A DNA stretch of 64,000 nucleotides, taken from the NCBI GenBank assembly GCA_001692895.1, contig KV748264.1:186001-250000 (forward strand). Direction: 5' to 3'. The position numbers and the translations under genes were made by a program. The notes under the pieces were generated by a model. It saw only the letters and a program-made list of their open reading frames with translations, was not told the DNA's origin and searched no databases. Origin of the DNA: Cenococcum geophilum 1.58 (Eukaryota; Ascomycota; Dothideomycetes; Gloniales; Gloniaceae). Below, in pieces: positions 22,445-35,267 of the stretch. How positions within the stretch are numbered: the stretch's first letter is position 1; the number at the start of each line of letters is the position of its first letter.

Positions 22445-24401
22445 ATGGCGCCGCCCGTAGTGCCGGCTGGTGGTGCGAACGGGGTTCTGCCAATCTCAGC
22501 AACCGTGCTTCAGAGGAATGCTCCCGCGTCTGCACCCCGCGGCCCATCAAGCAGGGCCTCAGCCCCTCGTTTGAAGCTTGCTCTCCGTAGACTTCCACCG
22601 GGATTGACAAAAGCTGAGTTTGAAGCAGCTTTAGGAGACGAATGGAAAGTTGGAGGAGGAAAGGTGGACTGGATGTTCTATAAAACAGGCAAAATCTCCA
22701 AAGAGTATGTTCAAATTTCCGGGAAGGTATGTAAGAGTAACTGACGGTCTATTTAGCCTTGCGAAGCCCTCTCGACCTTCTCGAGCCTATTTACGTGTGA
22801 CATCCCAGAGTCACGTTGCCCCGCTTTCCGACTTTGTTCGTCTAACTCCCTTCAACGACGCCGCAAACTCCACTAGAGACGCCGCGCTGATTGGGCCACC
22901 TTCACTTGAATTTGCCCCGTATCCTCGTGTACCTGGAGGTAGACGTCGGAATGACGCTCGTCAAGGCTTGATAGACCAAGACCCAGAGTTCAAAGACTTT
23001 CTGGAGAGTCTTACAAACCCTGTCTCCAGACCGACACCAACAGATACTTCCGCTGAAGGCACTGCACAGAAGGAGGAGAGGGTCACAACTACACCCCTGA
23101 TTGAGCACCTGAGGGAAAAGAAGGCCAACAAGGACAAGCCTCCCGCAAAATCTGCTACGAAGCATGCTCGAGGCGAATCCCGAGAGGATAAAGCTGACAA
23201 GGGAGGCGATAAGAAGATTCTCAATAAGGCAGGAAAGGACAACGCGCCTACTTCGCCAGAGAAAAGTAGGAAGCTGAGTAGGGCAGCATTAGCAGCAGTC
23301 AAAATTCAGAACAAGGAAGTATCTGCCGTCGCCCAGGGTAAACAGGCCACAGCTAGTCCTTCAACCGAGAAAGGTTCTGCAGCGGCGTCTACTCCGGTGC
23401 CCGAGAGAAAAAGAGAGCGAGGAAACGCCAGCATTGCCGCGAAAATGCTCCAGCGCGATTTAGGTATTGGCCCAGCTGCCAACCGTAGACGTGGAACGAA
23501 ACGCGAAGCCACTCCGGCAAACCAAGACGCGATTCAAAAGTCAGATGAAACTTCAACGCTGAAAGAGAAAGAAAAGACAGCGCCTGTCGTCTCTCCGCCC
23601 GCGGAAAAGCCGTTCACTAAAGCTCCAACTTCTCCAAAGAAAGAGTCCACACGACTAACACGAGCAGAACGCCGTGCTTACAAGGCCACTCTTGCGGAAA
23701 AAACAAATCAAACAACTCCTGAAGGTTCTAAGCCACATAAAGCTCCTAATGGACCTGCGGCCCCAGTTATTCTCAAGAAACCATTTGCAGCGACGCAAGC
23801 TGCTCCACAAGCACAGGCCCAACCACCAAAAGGGCCGGCAGCTTCACGTGCTCCATCCGCTGAGCCGTCTGCCACGAAACCTCCCACGGCTCCCGTGCCA
23901 CCTACGGGTCCCGCTCTACAAACGACCCCACAAACCCCCACGGCCACAACCCCCACTTCAACATCCTCGAGCACAAGCCGTCAAGCCTTCCTCAAACACG
24001 CCAATCCATCCCAAGGCATAACCGAGCCTCTTATTGAAGCCGCGCTGTCCACGTTCGGCACCATTGAAAAGGTCGAAATCGACAAGCGCAAGGGTTTCGC
24101 TTACGTTGACTTCGCCGAGCCTGAAGGCTTGCAAAAAGCCATTGCTGCCAGTCCAGTGAAAGTCGCGCAAGGTGCTGTGGAGGTCCTTGAGCGTAAGGAA
24201 AAAGTTGCTAGACGTCAACCCCCACCGCCTACTGGTCCTTCACGTGGTCGTGGTGGCTTTAGTGGCAGAGGAAGAGGCAGAGGCGGCGGCAGAGGCGGCG
24301 TTGCAGTAGTAGCTGAAGGAACTCCATCGGGAGCTACTACTACGCCTGTGGCACGTGCTCTAGCTGCTGCTGTTATACCTACCGCTGATGCTGCTACCTG
24401 A
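22445..24401 (+). CDS. UPF3: Nonsense-mediated decay factor Upf3
   Basis: Two exons (22445-22704, 22757-24401) are joined by a 52-nt intron (GTATGT...TTTAG), giving 634 residues in exact frame. Residues ~40-200 form the Smg4/UPF3 RNP-type domain: LRRLPPGLTKAEF, GKVDWMFYKTGKIS, and after the splice KPSRPSRAYL, IGPPSLEFAPYPRVP and DQDPEFKDFLESL. This domain binds Upf2 in the complex that degrades mRNAs with premature stops. The middle is K/A/P-rich and disordered. Residues ~495-570 look like an RRM (KGFAYVDF as RNP1), followed by an RGG-rich tract (~583-600). The first ATG gives the expected short leader before the domain. The gene is divergent from PPG1 and starts right beside the transposon pair, so its promoter may be altered. 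Confidence 0.92.
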
Positions 24402-25936
24402 TGTCTGATATGGGAAGAGGGGCTTGAGCACGAGGAGCCTTCTCATCGAGTCACTGATTATTGGAGACAATCGACAGTAGTTCCATAGACCACAGCTATA
24501 CTGATTGGGCCTAGTCTGAGGCGCTCGGCGAATGTCGCTTCATATGATTATGAGAAGCCATGAGCTCGCTTCTCGAACGGCCTCCAATTCCATTAGCGAT
24601 GATAGGACCGGAAAAGGACCGAATTCCTGGGATTATGAGAGACAAAAGATTGTTATTTTTCAGCCAAGGATGATTTTTACGTCACAATTAATGCAAGATA
24701 TCCTCTCAAAAACATCAAGTTGAAGTTAAAAGCATATCTTGATGTACAGCTGGCTGAACATGTCTTTCACTAGCAGACAAGGTTGAAGGGATAATGGCAA
24801 AATGTTACAATAGCCCAATCGGCAGCATGCATTAGGCATCAGGCCAAACAATTCAATTGAAATGCAAAATTGCTTTTCCAATTTGTTGAGGCTTCCGAAG
24901 TCTGTACTTTCCTTCCTGGTAAATATGTGAAGCAAGAAGCAATACCAGCGGTTCCACCGCTCGCAGGCTCTCCAGTCCCCTTTCTAAGTTTTAAATGACA
25001 CTCCGCCTCAAGTTTTAGAAAGAGCATGAATTGATACACCTTTGGTAGGTGCTCAGTTTGGCTCTCGTGAGGCGTTATGAAGTTGCTGTGAAACACCACA
25101 GCACTGACGAGAATACTAAAATAAGCGCTTGGTATTGGTGAAAATCGTCTCCACAACGCATTTAAGATAATATAATTTACTCACTCCCGAGACAAGAGGA
25201 CGTACGCCAACACACAAAAGTGATGCACCACAGCCAACCTGTATCTATTGTTAACCTATAAAGATCCCGATTTTCTTCCGTCAAAGCCGGTATGAAAATT
25301 CCGCTCTCCCCATCATTTTGCTCCATCCCTACCAATTACAGCATGGCCTTGCGTAACTCACCTCCTCAACACGCTCATTGCCAGTTGAACGCCCCTCACG
25401 AAAATCGCATCACACAAGGCAGAAAGGCACCGGAGCATGCAAAGAACCATCTCATTTCGAATACGCTAGCTCCAACCTTCCATCCCTCCCTCAAAACACC
25501 CAATTAAACCTCCCTAAACTCGGCTCCAGAATTTTCCCAAAAGAATGCTCATACGGAAAATCGTAAACCCCCCTTCTTGCGAAAACAAACACGTTCTCAG
25601 ACGCGCTTTCATTTCTCAGTCGAGGGGCGTAAGGGTTGCCGCGAGGCCAGTGTCCTCTATTAGCTCCTCCCATCCCGCCCCAGCCGCACTCCAGTTCCCG
25701 TTCCCGCGAATCCAGTAATTGCCAATCCATCGACCGCGCCATCCGAAAAGTATCCCGAGCTCCAAACCGTAGCAGCTAGCGCACCATCCCACTCAAAGGA
25801 AGCAGAAAGAGGTCTCATCAAGCAAGCGGGGAAGGAGAAGAGAAGATGGGATTTGAGGATTAAAAATATCGGATGGCTTTGGAAGAGAGGCAGACAAACG
25901 CTTGCAAGATACACAGAGATCGGATAGAAAAAAATG

Positions 25937-25970
25937 ACATACATACACACACACACACGCACACGCACAC
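25937..25970. repeat. (CA)n microsatellite
   Basis: ACATACACACAC... with two CG interruptions, followed by a CT-rich stretch. Confidence 0.9.
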
Positions 25971-26667
25971 ATTCTCTCTCACTCTCTTTCGCACAAAATT
26001 TTCACAAATCTCCAAGAATGTACATGTGCAAGGTGCAAAAAAAGTAAAGGCACGGAAAAAAAAGAACGCCACCGAGTCTGGTCTCCCGTAACCTCCCAGA
26101 ATCACCAAACCGACTGCTCGAAAATAGCCACCTGAATTTTGAATTCTTTCATTTTGCCTGTTCCCGAGGGAAAGCGGGAACCAGTTAGCACACGGATAAG
26201 AGGTCGCCAACGCCACTGCATACCCCAGGAAGAATGAAAATTCGTTTCGGGCTGTTATCTCCCCCGGATAGAAGCGAAGAAATATGTTTGGGTTGAAATG
26301 CGGCAAAAAAAAAATATGAATGATCACGCCGGAAAAAGCCTCAGCCCCGCCGCTGCTGATGCCTTTTTTGCGCCTGCATAGAAAGGTACCTGGATAGATG
26401 AAGGTCTTTTTTTATCCCGCCGCACAAGAATGCTGTCGGAGTGGAGGCATGTATAAGACGATGGTTGGTATGGATAGTGATATGAATGCCGCTGAAGTGT
26501 CGATCAAAAATGCGGGTTCCCAAATGTTGGGGACTTGAAGAGTACGGGTCGTTATTGGTCGTCTCAGTAATTTGAATGAAGTGATCTCGAAGCAAAAGAT
26601 GCAACACCGCAGAACGCAAGACATGCCAAAAACGCACAAAGGCGACAAAAACAGTTGGTATGTGTCG

Positions 26668-26769
26668 GGAATGAGGCAATTTGCCGTCACGTGATGGCAA
26701 GTTGCCATCACGTGTCGCCGCGGCACTAGCGTGGCGAGGAGCCTTAAGCTCCTCGCCCTTCCTCATTCC
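26668..26769. mobile_element. 102-bp foldback/MITE with paired E-boxes
   Basis: Terminal inverted repeats GGAATGAGG / CCTCATTCC enclose two further hairpins. One is CACGTGATGGCAA|GTTGCCATCACGTG, which places CACGTG (E-box) in each arm. The other is GCGAGGAGC-CTTAA-GCTCCTCGC. The near-complete self-complementarity and small size fit a MITE. It lies ~340 bp beyond the 3' end of the WD-repeat gene. Confidence 0.7.
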
Positions 26770-27104
26770 AATCAAAAAGCTTTATCAACCAACATCACTG
26801 TAACCTACTCGAGTAGTCGTTATTGGTGAGTCACCCTGTGTGACCAACAGTATGAAAGGATGCATAAAAAATGTGAGAAATGCAAGTATCCGCTGATAAC
26901 ACAATAGATCCAGAGTGCGGCTGAAGACTGAATGTGGCGTACTCGAGATATGGTGATCGTCAACGGCTACATCTTTCCGAGACACTGATCCGGCCCGCGA
27001 GCGCCTCGAAACAGCCCCGCGCAGCCACTCACTCGACGAGAAATTAGAAACATGCAGGCACCCGTATCCGAATTGAAACCTTCGCGGATCGTAATCTATT
27101 TGAA

Positions 27105-30100
27105 TCAGATCATTCCGGTCTCGACAGTGTAACTAACGCCTTGCTGCAATTGATCCGGCGGCATGTTGGCTCTAATCTCCTTTGGATTCCTATACCCTGC
27201 GAACGATGACTGCGTGTTTTTTGCATCGTCCGGCGGGATGACTTGTTCCATCAGTTGTCCACTTGATCCGGATGTGGATGGGGCAGGTGGAGGAACGGGG
27301 ATGGCGCCGAATTGGGCACCTAATTCTTGAGATGGAGACTTGGCATCCCGACGTGGGAATGGTATGAGGGGAGGAATGCTCTCGTACGGCGAAGGATTGT
27401 GATACTCAGCAGGTGGTGACTTATTACGTGAACGGCTGGTGCTGCGCATCCGGTCTGTTACTTGTCGAAATCTTTGTCCGAGGTTCTCGCTTACGCTTCC
27501 CCGTCCGCGTCGATGTAGGGTTGGAGATCCAGATGTATTAGGGGAAGCAGCTTCAACAGGGGTCTGCTGGTTACGATTCCCTGAATTCTCATCTATTGCA
27601 ATATTGATGACCCCAAGACTACTCTTTGAACTATAGCCGGACACGACCGGAGGCGGGGGAGGTGGTGGTGGACCGGCGAGATGCTGCAGCTCTGCAAGGA
27701 TAGGAGGAGCACTGGGGTCCTGTTCAATAATAACGACCTGGTTCTCATGCAAGGTCTCGTCAATGCTGGCTGTGATGGGTGGTGGGCTCACACGTTTCCA
27801 ACTGACATCCGGTGAAGTGTTCAGACGGTTGTGGCCACGGTTAGTTAACGAGCTGCGTCTTGGGGCAGCGATTGCTGCTTGTGTGGAGCTTGAAGTCGTT
27901 TGTGTATACCTTTGTTGCGTCAGGAATTGGTCTGGAGGCGCGGATGCCGCACGAGGTGGTGATGAAAATTTCTGGCCAAAAACAGTGGCAGGCAGTAAAG
28001 GACCAAGATCATCCTGTGTGACTTCTTGTTCCACGGGGTTACCCAATTGCGCCAAATTGTCTGGGATGGAGGGCACAGCGGGTATCCCTTCACGCTCATT
28101 CGGGTCGGCGCTCATATATTTTGGATGACGCATCGCCCTTGGGGTTGCTGGAAGACCGATTTGCACAGAGTTTGAGGAGGTAGCGTTGACTCCTTGTGGA
28201 GAGTGTCGTCTTGGAACGTCTGGGTCTGCAGTTTGGCTTCGAACAATGCTACCGCCATGCACAGACATGGGGACGTGTGATGAAGGATTATCTCCCAAGT
28301 CCGTTTGGGAACGATCAGAGAGCACAGGACGGAAAGCCAATTCACCTGGATGAGGAATGATAGGGGCAGATGGTCGTCGAGCCAGCGATAAGCGCCTCTC
28401 TTCCAACTCCCTGGCTGCCAACTCCTTCCGCGATATGTTACGTAGACTCGGCTCCTTCTTGCTGAGCTGACCGGAGCGAGCAGAATTGTTTGAGCCACGG
28501 CTTGAAGGTCTTTCGATTCTCTCTGGCGACAGCTCTCGCAAATCACGGCGAGAACGACTCGACTCTCTCAAAGCAGGTGTAGCTTTGCGGCTAATTGATC
28601 GATCTCGAGGAAGGCGGCGATCGGGGGAGGCCTCACGACGAGCGCTTGATCCTCGCTCACCAGGACGTCGACTAGTACTCCGCTGACGAGGCCTCAAAGG
28701 TTCGGGATCTAGATTTTCATCATCATAGTCCTTGTAGAGTTGAGCTTGTGAGGACATAGGAAGTGGAGAGGATGGGGAACGTAATGTAGAGCCTCCTTCC
28801 CGGGTGTTGCTCCGACCACGATCCTCTGCTGCGTGACGACTAGTATTTCTACTAACAGTTCTACTTCCCGGTTTAGCGCGCCCTTCAGGCGAGTCGACGC
28901 GCCGCGATACTTTCGATGAAGATCTAGCTTTCGTCCCGGCATTTCTCGTACGGCTTCGCGTTCTGCTGCCCATAGACCCGACAGGAGAAGTAATTCTATA
29001 GTAGCTTTCATCATCAAAGGTATTATCCGTGTTGGTACTAGCTTCTTTCTTGCCCCGAGGGTAAATTCCTGCATCTTCCGGAGACATCGGAACAGGAGAG
29101 GACGGTGATCTTTTGGCAGGCCGAATATATCGAACACCTGACCGACCCCGAGTTTCCGATATGTCGCGAGGCCGGCTCCGAGCCCTTGCGTTGCGGCTTT
29201 CAGGCCGTTGTTCTGAAGGGCGTGGAGTAACTGTGCGGGACNCATGACGACTCTCAGCACGGCTATCAGTGCGACTATCAGAGCGTATACGTGAATAGTA
29301 ATTCGCCTCTTCTAGACTGCTAATATACTGATCAATACTCCGGGCCTTTGCGCTCTTAACACTGGCTCCTGTCAGGGGTGGACTCAAGACGCCAACACCA
29401 CTTATGTCTAAAGCTGAACCGATCAGGGAGGAGGTAGGCCCTTCAATGACGATAGTGTCCTTTGTCTCGAGAAAGAGCCCATCCGGTTTTCTATCGCGCG
29501 AACCATTCCGAGAACGTCCCTCTTGCTTTAGAGTAGCAAATAGGCCGGGACCAGGAGAAGGTAAGGTGTCTTTCTTGCTCGGCTCGCTTGGTTTATAAGT
29601 TGCGGCACTCAAGAGAAACTCTTTCGGAGCGCTTGACGAAGAGGCACGGCGATGAGAGAACGGGATGGTTTCATTTTCTCTACCAGTCGTATCCACAGCA
29701 GTTTGCGGGATAGCGCTGTCCGTTCGAGGGGCCCGCTCAGGCACAATAAGAGACGCAAGGCTTGAAGAAGGAACTCTGTCAGTGTCAGATTTCGAGGGAA
29801 GACGCTTCCTCCTGTAGGCCCCTGGAGTAGCTGTTCTCGCAGATGAAGGTTCTCTCAGTGCTCTGTGGTTTGGTCTGAGCCATTGGTTTGTGCCAACGGA
29901 CGGGGACAGGGCAGACTCAGCAATAGGCGTGACGCCAATGCCTATCGGAGTTTGCTCGTCCGTAGTCGATACCATCTGCGGGGCAGCTTTGTCTCCAAAG
30001 TTGGTCACCAGTTTAAGCGCTGACAGCTTTGCTGTTATTCGATTCGGCCCCATACTTGTTGGCGGCGACAAAGGCGGGCTAAGCTGCGACCCAAGAAGCT

Positions 30101-32558
30101 GCTGCTTTTGTGCGGTATAGACAGCGTCCTGTGCACGTGGAGAGAACCACGGTTCAGACGACTCGAGGCTAGTGCAAGAGAAGCATCTCACAGCAAGCTC
30201 TGGCTTTCCGTGAGAGACAGCGACCTCGCCCCATTTTCGCACTAGATATGACTGCCTCTGCCAATCGGTGGGGTAGAGAAGACAAGTGAGAAGTATAGCC
30301 TCCATGAAGTATTTGCGAGAGACGTATACTTCGATGGCGTCGTTCTGCTCCCCAAGACCGAGTAGGATTGCAACGGCAGGATGAACGTCACCTTTCTCCA
30401 ATAGCCTTTGGACGAAGGCTTCCCCAACCTTCTTCTGCGAGTCATGTCCCATGGAGCTTAAAGCCAACAACATCCAGTCGGACGAGGTCATGGATTCTGA
30501 CCCTACCATGGACATCATAAAGTCGGCACCGAGCTCTCCAAGCCACTTCGACAACAAAACAGAAGCAGCTGATCCCGGGGTATGTCGTGCAACTAAATCA
30601 TTAGTCATTGAAGCATATTGAGAAGGAAGCACTCACGCTCGTCGCGAACCAGAGAGTCAATATCATTATCCCATCCGAACACAACAGCCAACATTTGTTG
30701 TCGGAGGTCATCAGGCGTTCTTTGCGGGCCGTATTGTGGCGTTTTGAATGGTACCTCGGTAATCCTGGCCTTGATGAAAGGGAAAAGATCCAGTTCCTTC
30801 GGTGTCTTTCCTTCCGGACTAAGCACTACCTCCCTTCGCAGGCTTGAGGTTGCGTATCTTGATGAGGTTGCGGAAGACATTGACCTTATCGAAACGCTCT
30901 CTCGCGATGTAGCAGTATGAGTAGAGCCAGAAGAGAATACTGTCGAATTACCTGCTGATCTGTCTGAAACTTTCGAAGACTTCGAAGAGAGTGGCTTATC
31001 GTATCGATATCGCGGGGCACCGCGAGATCCACCCGAAGACTTCGAGCTCTGTGAACCTCTACTTGACACAGGGCTGAGCGGGCCGACTCGGTCACGCCTC
31101 TCTTCTTCTAGTTGATCCATCTCCTGAGCTATTTTCTGCAGTGGAGACATGACAACGCCTTCTCCTTCACTGGTTTCGGACTCAAGGTACACTGGTAATA
31201 ACGGGAGCTTACTAGAGGCAGGATGAGCAGTCACCGGCGTTTCCGTGATCATCTTCTTCTCTTCTATAGAATTTGGGGGCGATGGGGGAGTATTCGCTGG
31301 CGGATGCGTAACGTTCGCCACCAAGCCTTGCATGCCATTCGGATTCAGATCATACTGCTGAACAGTATAGTTGCGTCCCAAGGTGAACATGGTTGCGGTT
31401 GGTCCATAATTCGCAATAGCGACAACGCCGTCAATGGTTTGGACGCCATCGTACGCTACCCTCTTTGTGCGCACATCCCATGCACACGTTTGCCTATTGG
31501 TGTTGGTGGCGGTCAGCAGGGTTGGTGATTTAGCGCCCGCGAAATCAGACGAGGAGCGGGATGCAGGGAAGTTGGAGTTACAGGATATGCGGCACTTACC
31601 CCTCAGAGTACTGGACGATCCGTCCATTTTTCGACCATCCAAACCAGCAAGGACCAGGCTCTCTATTCTCCGATTTATTCAAAATTCGTATCACACATGG
31701 TGAGTCTCCTCCATGAGGCGCCTTTGGAACGCTCCATACTCTCAGATCCCCGTCAGAGGTTTGAACTGCCAACATTTCGGACTTCTGCTTCGATGATGAT
31801 CCATGCCATGCCAATCCTGCGATAGGAGATGGTGCTCTTGGTGTTGTGAGCGTATGCAGAATCGTGAACGACGGCTGAAGAGTCGCGATAAGAATCGATC
31901 CATTCAAGTAGCTATTGAAATCAGTAAATAAAACATATGGCAATAAAGACGAACTATTAAATTACCCAATTGCGAATGTTCTGCAGTCTGCCGCGGGTGC
32001 TAATGCTGTTATAGGATCAAAGATCGTTCGCGCTGAGATGTGCTCGGAAGTTGACGGCTCAAACAGAATCACATTTCCTTGCGCGTTACCTGATGCCTTA
32101 TGTCAATTTTGTGTCTCGCTGAAGTAGCTAAAATGTTTTCACTCACCAAATGCAACATTGCCATTCTTCATCCATGTAGCGATACGAATTTGCTCATACG
32201 AAGCGAAACGGGCCACTTCGTCTCCGGTAAAGAGATCCCAGACGATAGCGGTACTGCCAGCGTCATAGCTCACCACTAATCTTCCCGCTCCTCTTTCGCT
32301 GACGTTGTCCACCGATATCCACGAAACATCCTCCCGATGCCGGGTAAACCGGCGCTCAATCGCCAGGGTATCATGATGAAGGCAGAGGATGACATTTCTC
32401 TGCGCATAGAGAAAGAACGAGGCGGTCGCAGCGCATGGTTCGAAGCCGAAATCGTCGTTCTTGGGCGTGATGCTGGGTGTTGGAGGTTTTAGCCTCGCAT
32501 CCGATCGTTTCGAGCTTCGCGACGACGATCGTTGTCTTGATAACTGTCCGGCCGACAT
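27105..32558 (-). CDS. Large WD40-repeat / alpha-solenoid protein
   Basis: Five exons (32147-32558, 31966-32089, 31600-31911, 30637-31493, 27105-30592, complement) with introns of 57, 54, 106 and 44 nt give exactly 1731 codons with stop. Residues 1 to ~330 contain WD40-type blades (SYDAGSTAIVWDLFTG, SGDLRVWSV-like, CAWDVRTKRVAYDG), indicating a beta-propeller. Residues ~520-690 are helical (GELGADFMMSMVG, LLGLGEQNDAIEVYVSRKY, QRQSYLVRKWGEVAV), like an alpha-solenoid. The remaining ~1000 residues are S/R/P-rich, mostly disordered, with an eight-proline run. The propeller-plus-solenoid layout recalls coat-type or Gemin5-like proteins, but I cannot name the orthologue. A scaffold role is inference. 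One N (29242) falls in the disordered part. The start at MSAGQLSRQRSS leaves a normal upstream region. Confidence 0.88.
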
Positions 32559-34570
32559 GGCGCGCTGCTCTGTTGAGATGGGCCTCAGTTAGTCGGGCGG
32601 TGCAAGAGGGGACGAAGTCATGAAGCTGGGTTCTGTCAAGACTCGGAGAGAGCCAGGAATAGAAACGGATGGAGACTCGAAAAGCTATGTATATCCGGAG
32701 AATTGACCTACCCCAACGTGCGCGCTAAGAGCAGTGCAGTAGCAAGAGGGAACCAAAGCTCCAGGGCGTCTGGAAGGCGGTATACCTTAGCCCCACGCTG
32801 CCTGACTAGGGGTGTCTGCCGTGTAGGGACACAGATGCATGCGCCCGCTCTGGGAGATGTGTGAGAGCAGGTACGACGGAGGTAAACGTGCAGCTGGAGA
32901 GACAAGAATAAGTGCAGGAAAAAGCAGAAGAAAGCACGCAGGAGAAGACGTGAGAGCAATCGAATCACGAAGCGGCGCTTAAAGGCGGCCACAGTGCAGG
33001 ACGTGGATTGATATTGCTCAGAATAGACTCCGGCCTTCAATGGCCAGAGACCAGTGGAGTAAGGGCAGCAAAGGACCAGTTTACCGGGGACTCAGCATTA
33101 AGGTAGGCCGTCCAACGGCTGGGGTTGGACGAATGACTGATATGCTGGACTCGCGGCCAAGCATCCCAGGGCGTCATGGGCAATCGGTACTCGAGCCATA
33201 CTCTCCACTGCTGGCCGCCAAGCAGGCCCTTTGGAGGGTAACACGACGTGCCATGGGTTGGGTTTCGCGCGGTGCCTGCAGGTTGTGATGGGCAGAGCAC
33301 GATGGGGGATAGTTGGGGCATGGCCCGCAGGAACGAGTAAGGATACGCGCCCGTCTTCCGGCTCTGACTGGCTCGAGATGTGAAGCGGCTGCATCCCCAT
33401 CACACCCCGCGCCTGACCGCTTGCCCAATGATGGCGCACAGGACGCCTGGGACGGACCGAGACCCTAGTCGATCGACCGGGGGTCTGCACACCATCAGCG
33501 CCATGCTGAGCCATTGACCGTCATCTGTACTGTCGAGGAGTCGCTTGCAGCGCCCGCAAGCATATATCAGCCTGCCCTCGACGCCAGCGCCAGTGAGGCT
33601 TTCAAAGGATATTTTTGTCCTCAAAGCCCGACCAGCGCGCGCCTGCTATGCTGTCATCAACTCCCACGAGCGACCCGCCCAAACCGTCGCATGTTGGTGG
33701 CGTGTACATTGCACGGAGGTAGGATTTTGCATTCTTCGGGACTGTCACACAGAGATCGTGCCTGACCAGGGCTGCCGATGCGACAGATGGTTCCCTCTGC
33801 TTCCCTATGGCTCCCCTCACCTCTCTGCCCATGCCTCTGCTCTTCGTTTGGACCCGCCCGAGCCCGCAAGCCGAAGCATCGTGCCATAGCGCCGAAAACG
33901 TCGCCGCATGACGTGGATAAGCCTGTGGACAAGCCAGAAAGCCATACAGCCCAGAGCGCCTTCTTTCACGGCTCCAACCGCGCCTCACACTTTCAGCTCG
34001 CAGCTCTATCCAGCGCCACAAGGACGCTGCTGCCGTCACCGATAGCATTTTCCAATCGACCACCATCCGAGGAAGTCGTGTTTGGAATAGACAGGTCCCG
34101 CCTCGTTTCTCAAGCGCAGCATATGATTTCGCTGGGCCTCAAGGATGCCGTGCGCCTCCCGTGTGACTTACAGCGGTCAAGGCCCCGCAGGGTCCTTAAT
34201 CAGCCTACCGCTGCTATAAAACATACTGAAGAGCGAAGTGCATGAAAAATATCGACTGAGGCGTCATTCTTATCGTCCCAGCCAGAGGCAGCGCGAGGCA
34301 ATATATCAATCACAGGAGTATCACACATTTTGTTTTGCTGCACCACGAAGATGTCGATGTTGTGTGCTCTTGGTCGCTAGTTGACATATTAAGCGCCTAC
34401 ACTTGCCCCATTTTAGTCATGCAGCCCCTCCCCCACGGCCACCCCGTTCGTATCAGTTTGTGATTATGTGAAAATGGATTGCAGATTTCTATCTATGTAC
34501 TCTTCTGGAAGTCTCGCCTTACAAAGACACGGCTCGACCGCCGAACTAGCCAGTGCTGCAGGCTTGCAAA
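32559..34570. other. GC-rich upstream interval, no confident gene
   Basis: Upstream of the WD-repeat gene. The sequence is GC-rich from ~33000 to 34000, with many overlapping ORFs on both strands (longest ~150 codons at 33602-34066, minus), none with recognisable domains. The overlap on both strands is what GC-rich non-coding DNA gives. Confidence 0.45.
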
Positions 34571-35209
34571 TCACAAAACCAATGCCCGTTCTCCTCTCCA
34601 CCGATTCATGACACCGGACCGACCCCCATCCACCGCGCAAATCCCCAGCCCGTTTCCCGCCACTAATGGGACAAGTTCCATTGCTTGTCCCATGTGACGA
34701 GCCGCAAGCCGCATCACGACCTCGCGTATGCAGTGATCAGTGACGGTGGCTTGCAGGGAGGACCAAGCGAAGATAACTATACCAACTTCTCGCCGTGGCG
34801 ACGACGAATACGGTAACGGGATGAGTTGGCATTGGAGGCTTTGTGACGAACACGATAATAAATCGTGGTCGTCCGCCATCAACCCAGAAGGTTCGTTATC
34901 GAATGCATGGATCTCTTCCTTCGACTCTCGGTGCAAGGTGCGATTCGAATATTCGTCGCCACGCACCGTTGCTTCGAGGCCCTCGGCGGTACTTCGGGCT
35001 GCTTTAGGTAAGCCGTTTGAGTCTCTTGGGAATCCACTGGAGGACCTCGATGAGGTTTCAGTTTTCGGCAAGTTCAAATTTAGCTTGAAGCCCTCAGCCA
35101 TTGACGGCGAATACGGATTAGGTGGCCACAACTGCTTGAGACATGCCTTGTTTTGAAGTCTGATTTTGACTGGAAGGAAGCATGTTAGCACGCGATTGTC
35201 ACATTGCAA
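34571..35209 (-). CDS. Hypothetical protein
   Basis: A 212-codon ORF, possibly starting at the internal MAEGFKLNLNL (~35097) rather than the first ATG. The visible sequence is polar, with an S-rich region and an acidic stretch (GLMADDHDLLS). No domain is recognised, and the C-terminal ~70 residues may be intronic or 3' UTR. It is co-oriented with the gene at 35268-35711, 58 bp away. Confidence 0.3.
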   Translation of the reverse strand: MQCDNRVLTCFLPVKIRLQNKACLKQLWPPNPYSPSMAEGFKLNLNLPKTETSSRSSSGFPRDSNGLPKAARSTAEGLEATVRGDEYSNRTLHRESKEEIHAFDNEPSGLMADDHDLLSCSSQSLQCQLIPLPYSSSPRREVGIVIFAWSSLQATVTDHCIREVVMRLAARHMGQAMELVPLVAGNGLGICAVDGGRSGVMNRWRGERALVL

Positions 35210-35267
35210 ATGTGATCAACATACCTTTAAATATCGAAAATCCAACACCTCATTTCCACCTCAAACT

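Larger units (their letters stand above)
24402..27104. other. Intergenic, no confident gene
   Basis: Several ORFs of 60-155 codons occur on both strands, none with a recognisable domain. The minus-strand pair at 25491-25742 and 25660-25968 has protein-like composition but no obvious splice solution. The region holds a CA repeat and a foldback element (separate entries) and should include the 3' UTR of the WD-repeat gene. Confidence 0.4.

Noticed and set aside
28112..29260. Minus-strand ORFs in other frames within the WD-repeat gene
   Set aside because: They overlap a 3.5-kb exon whose frame is fixed by four splice junctions.
33040..34250. Many overlapping ORFs of 80-155 codons on both strands
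   Set aside because: GC-rich DNA gives few stops. No ORF shows a domain, signal peptide or splice-consistent extension.
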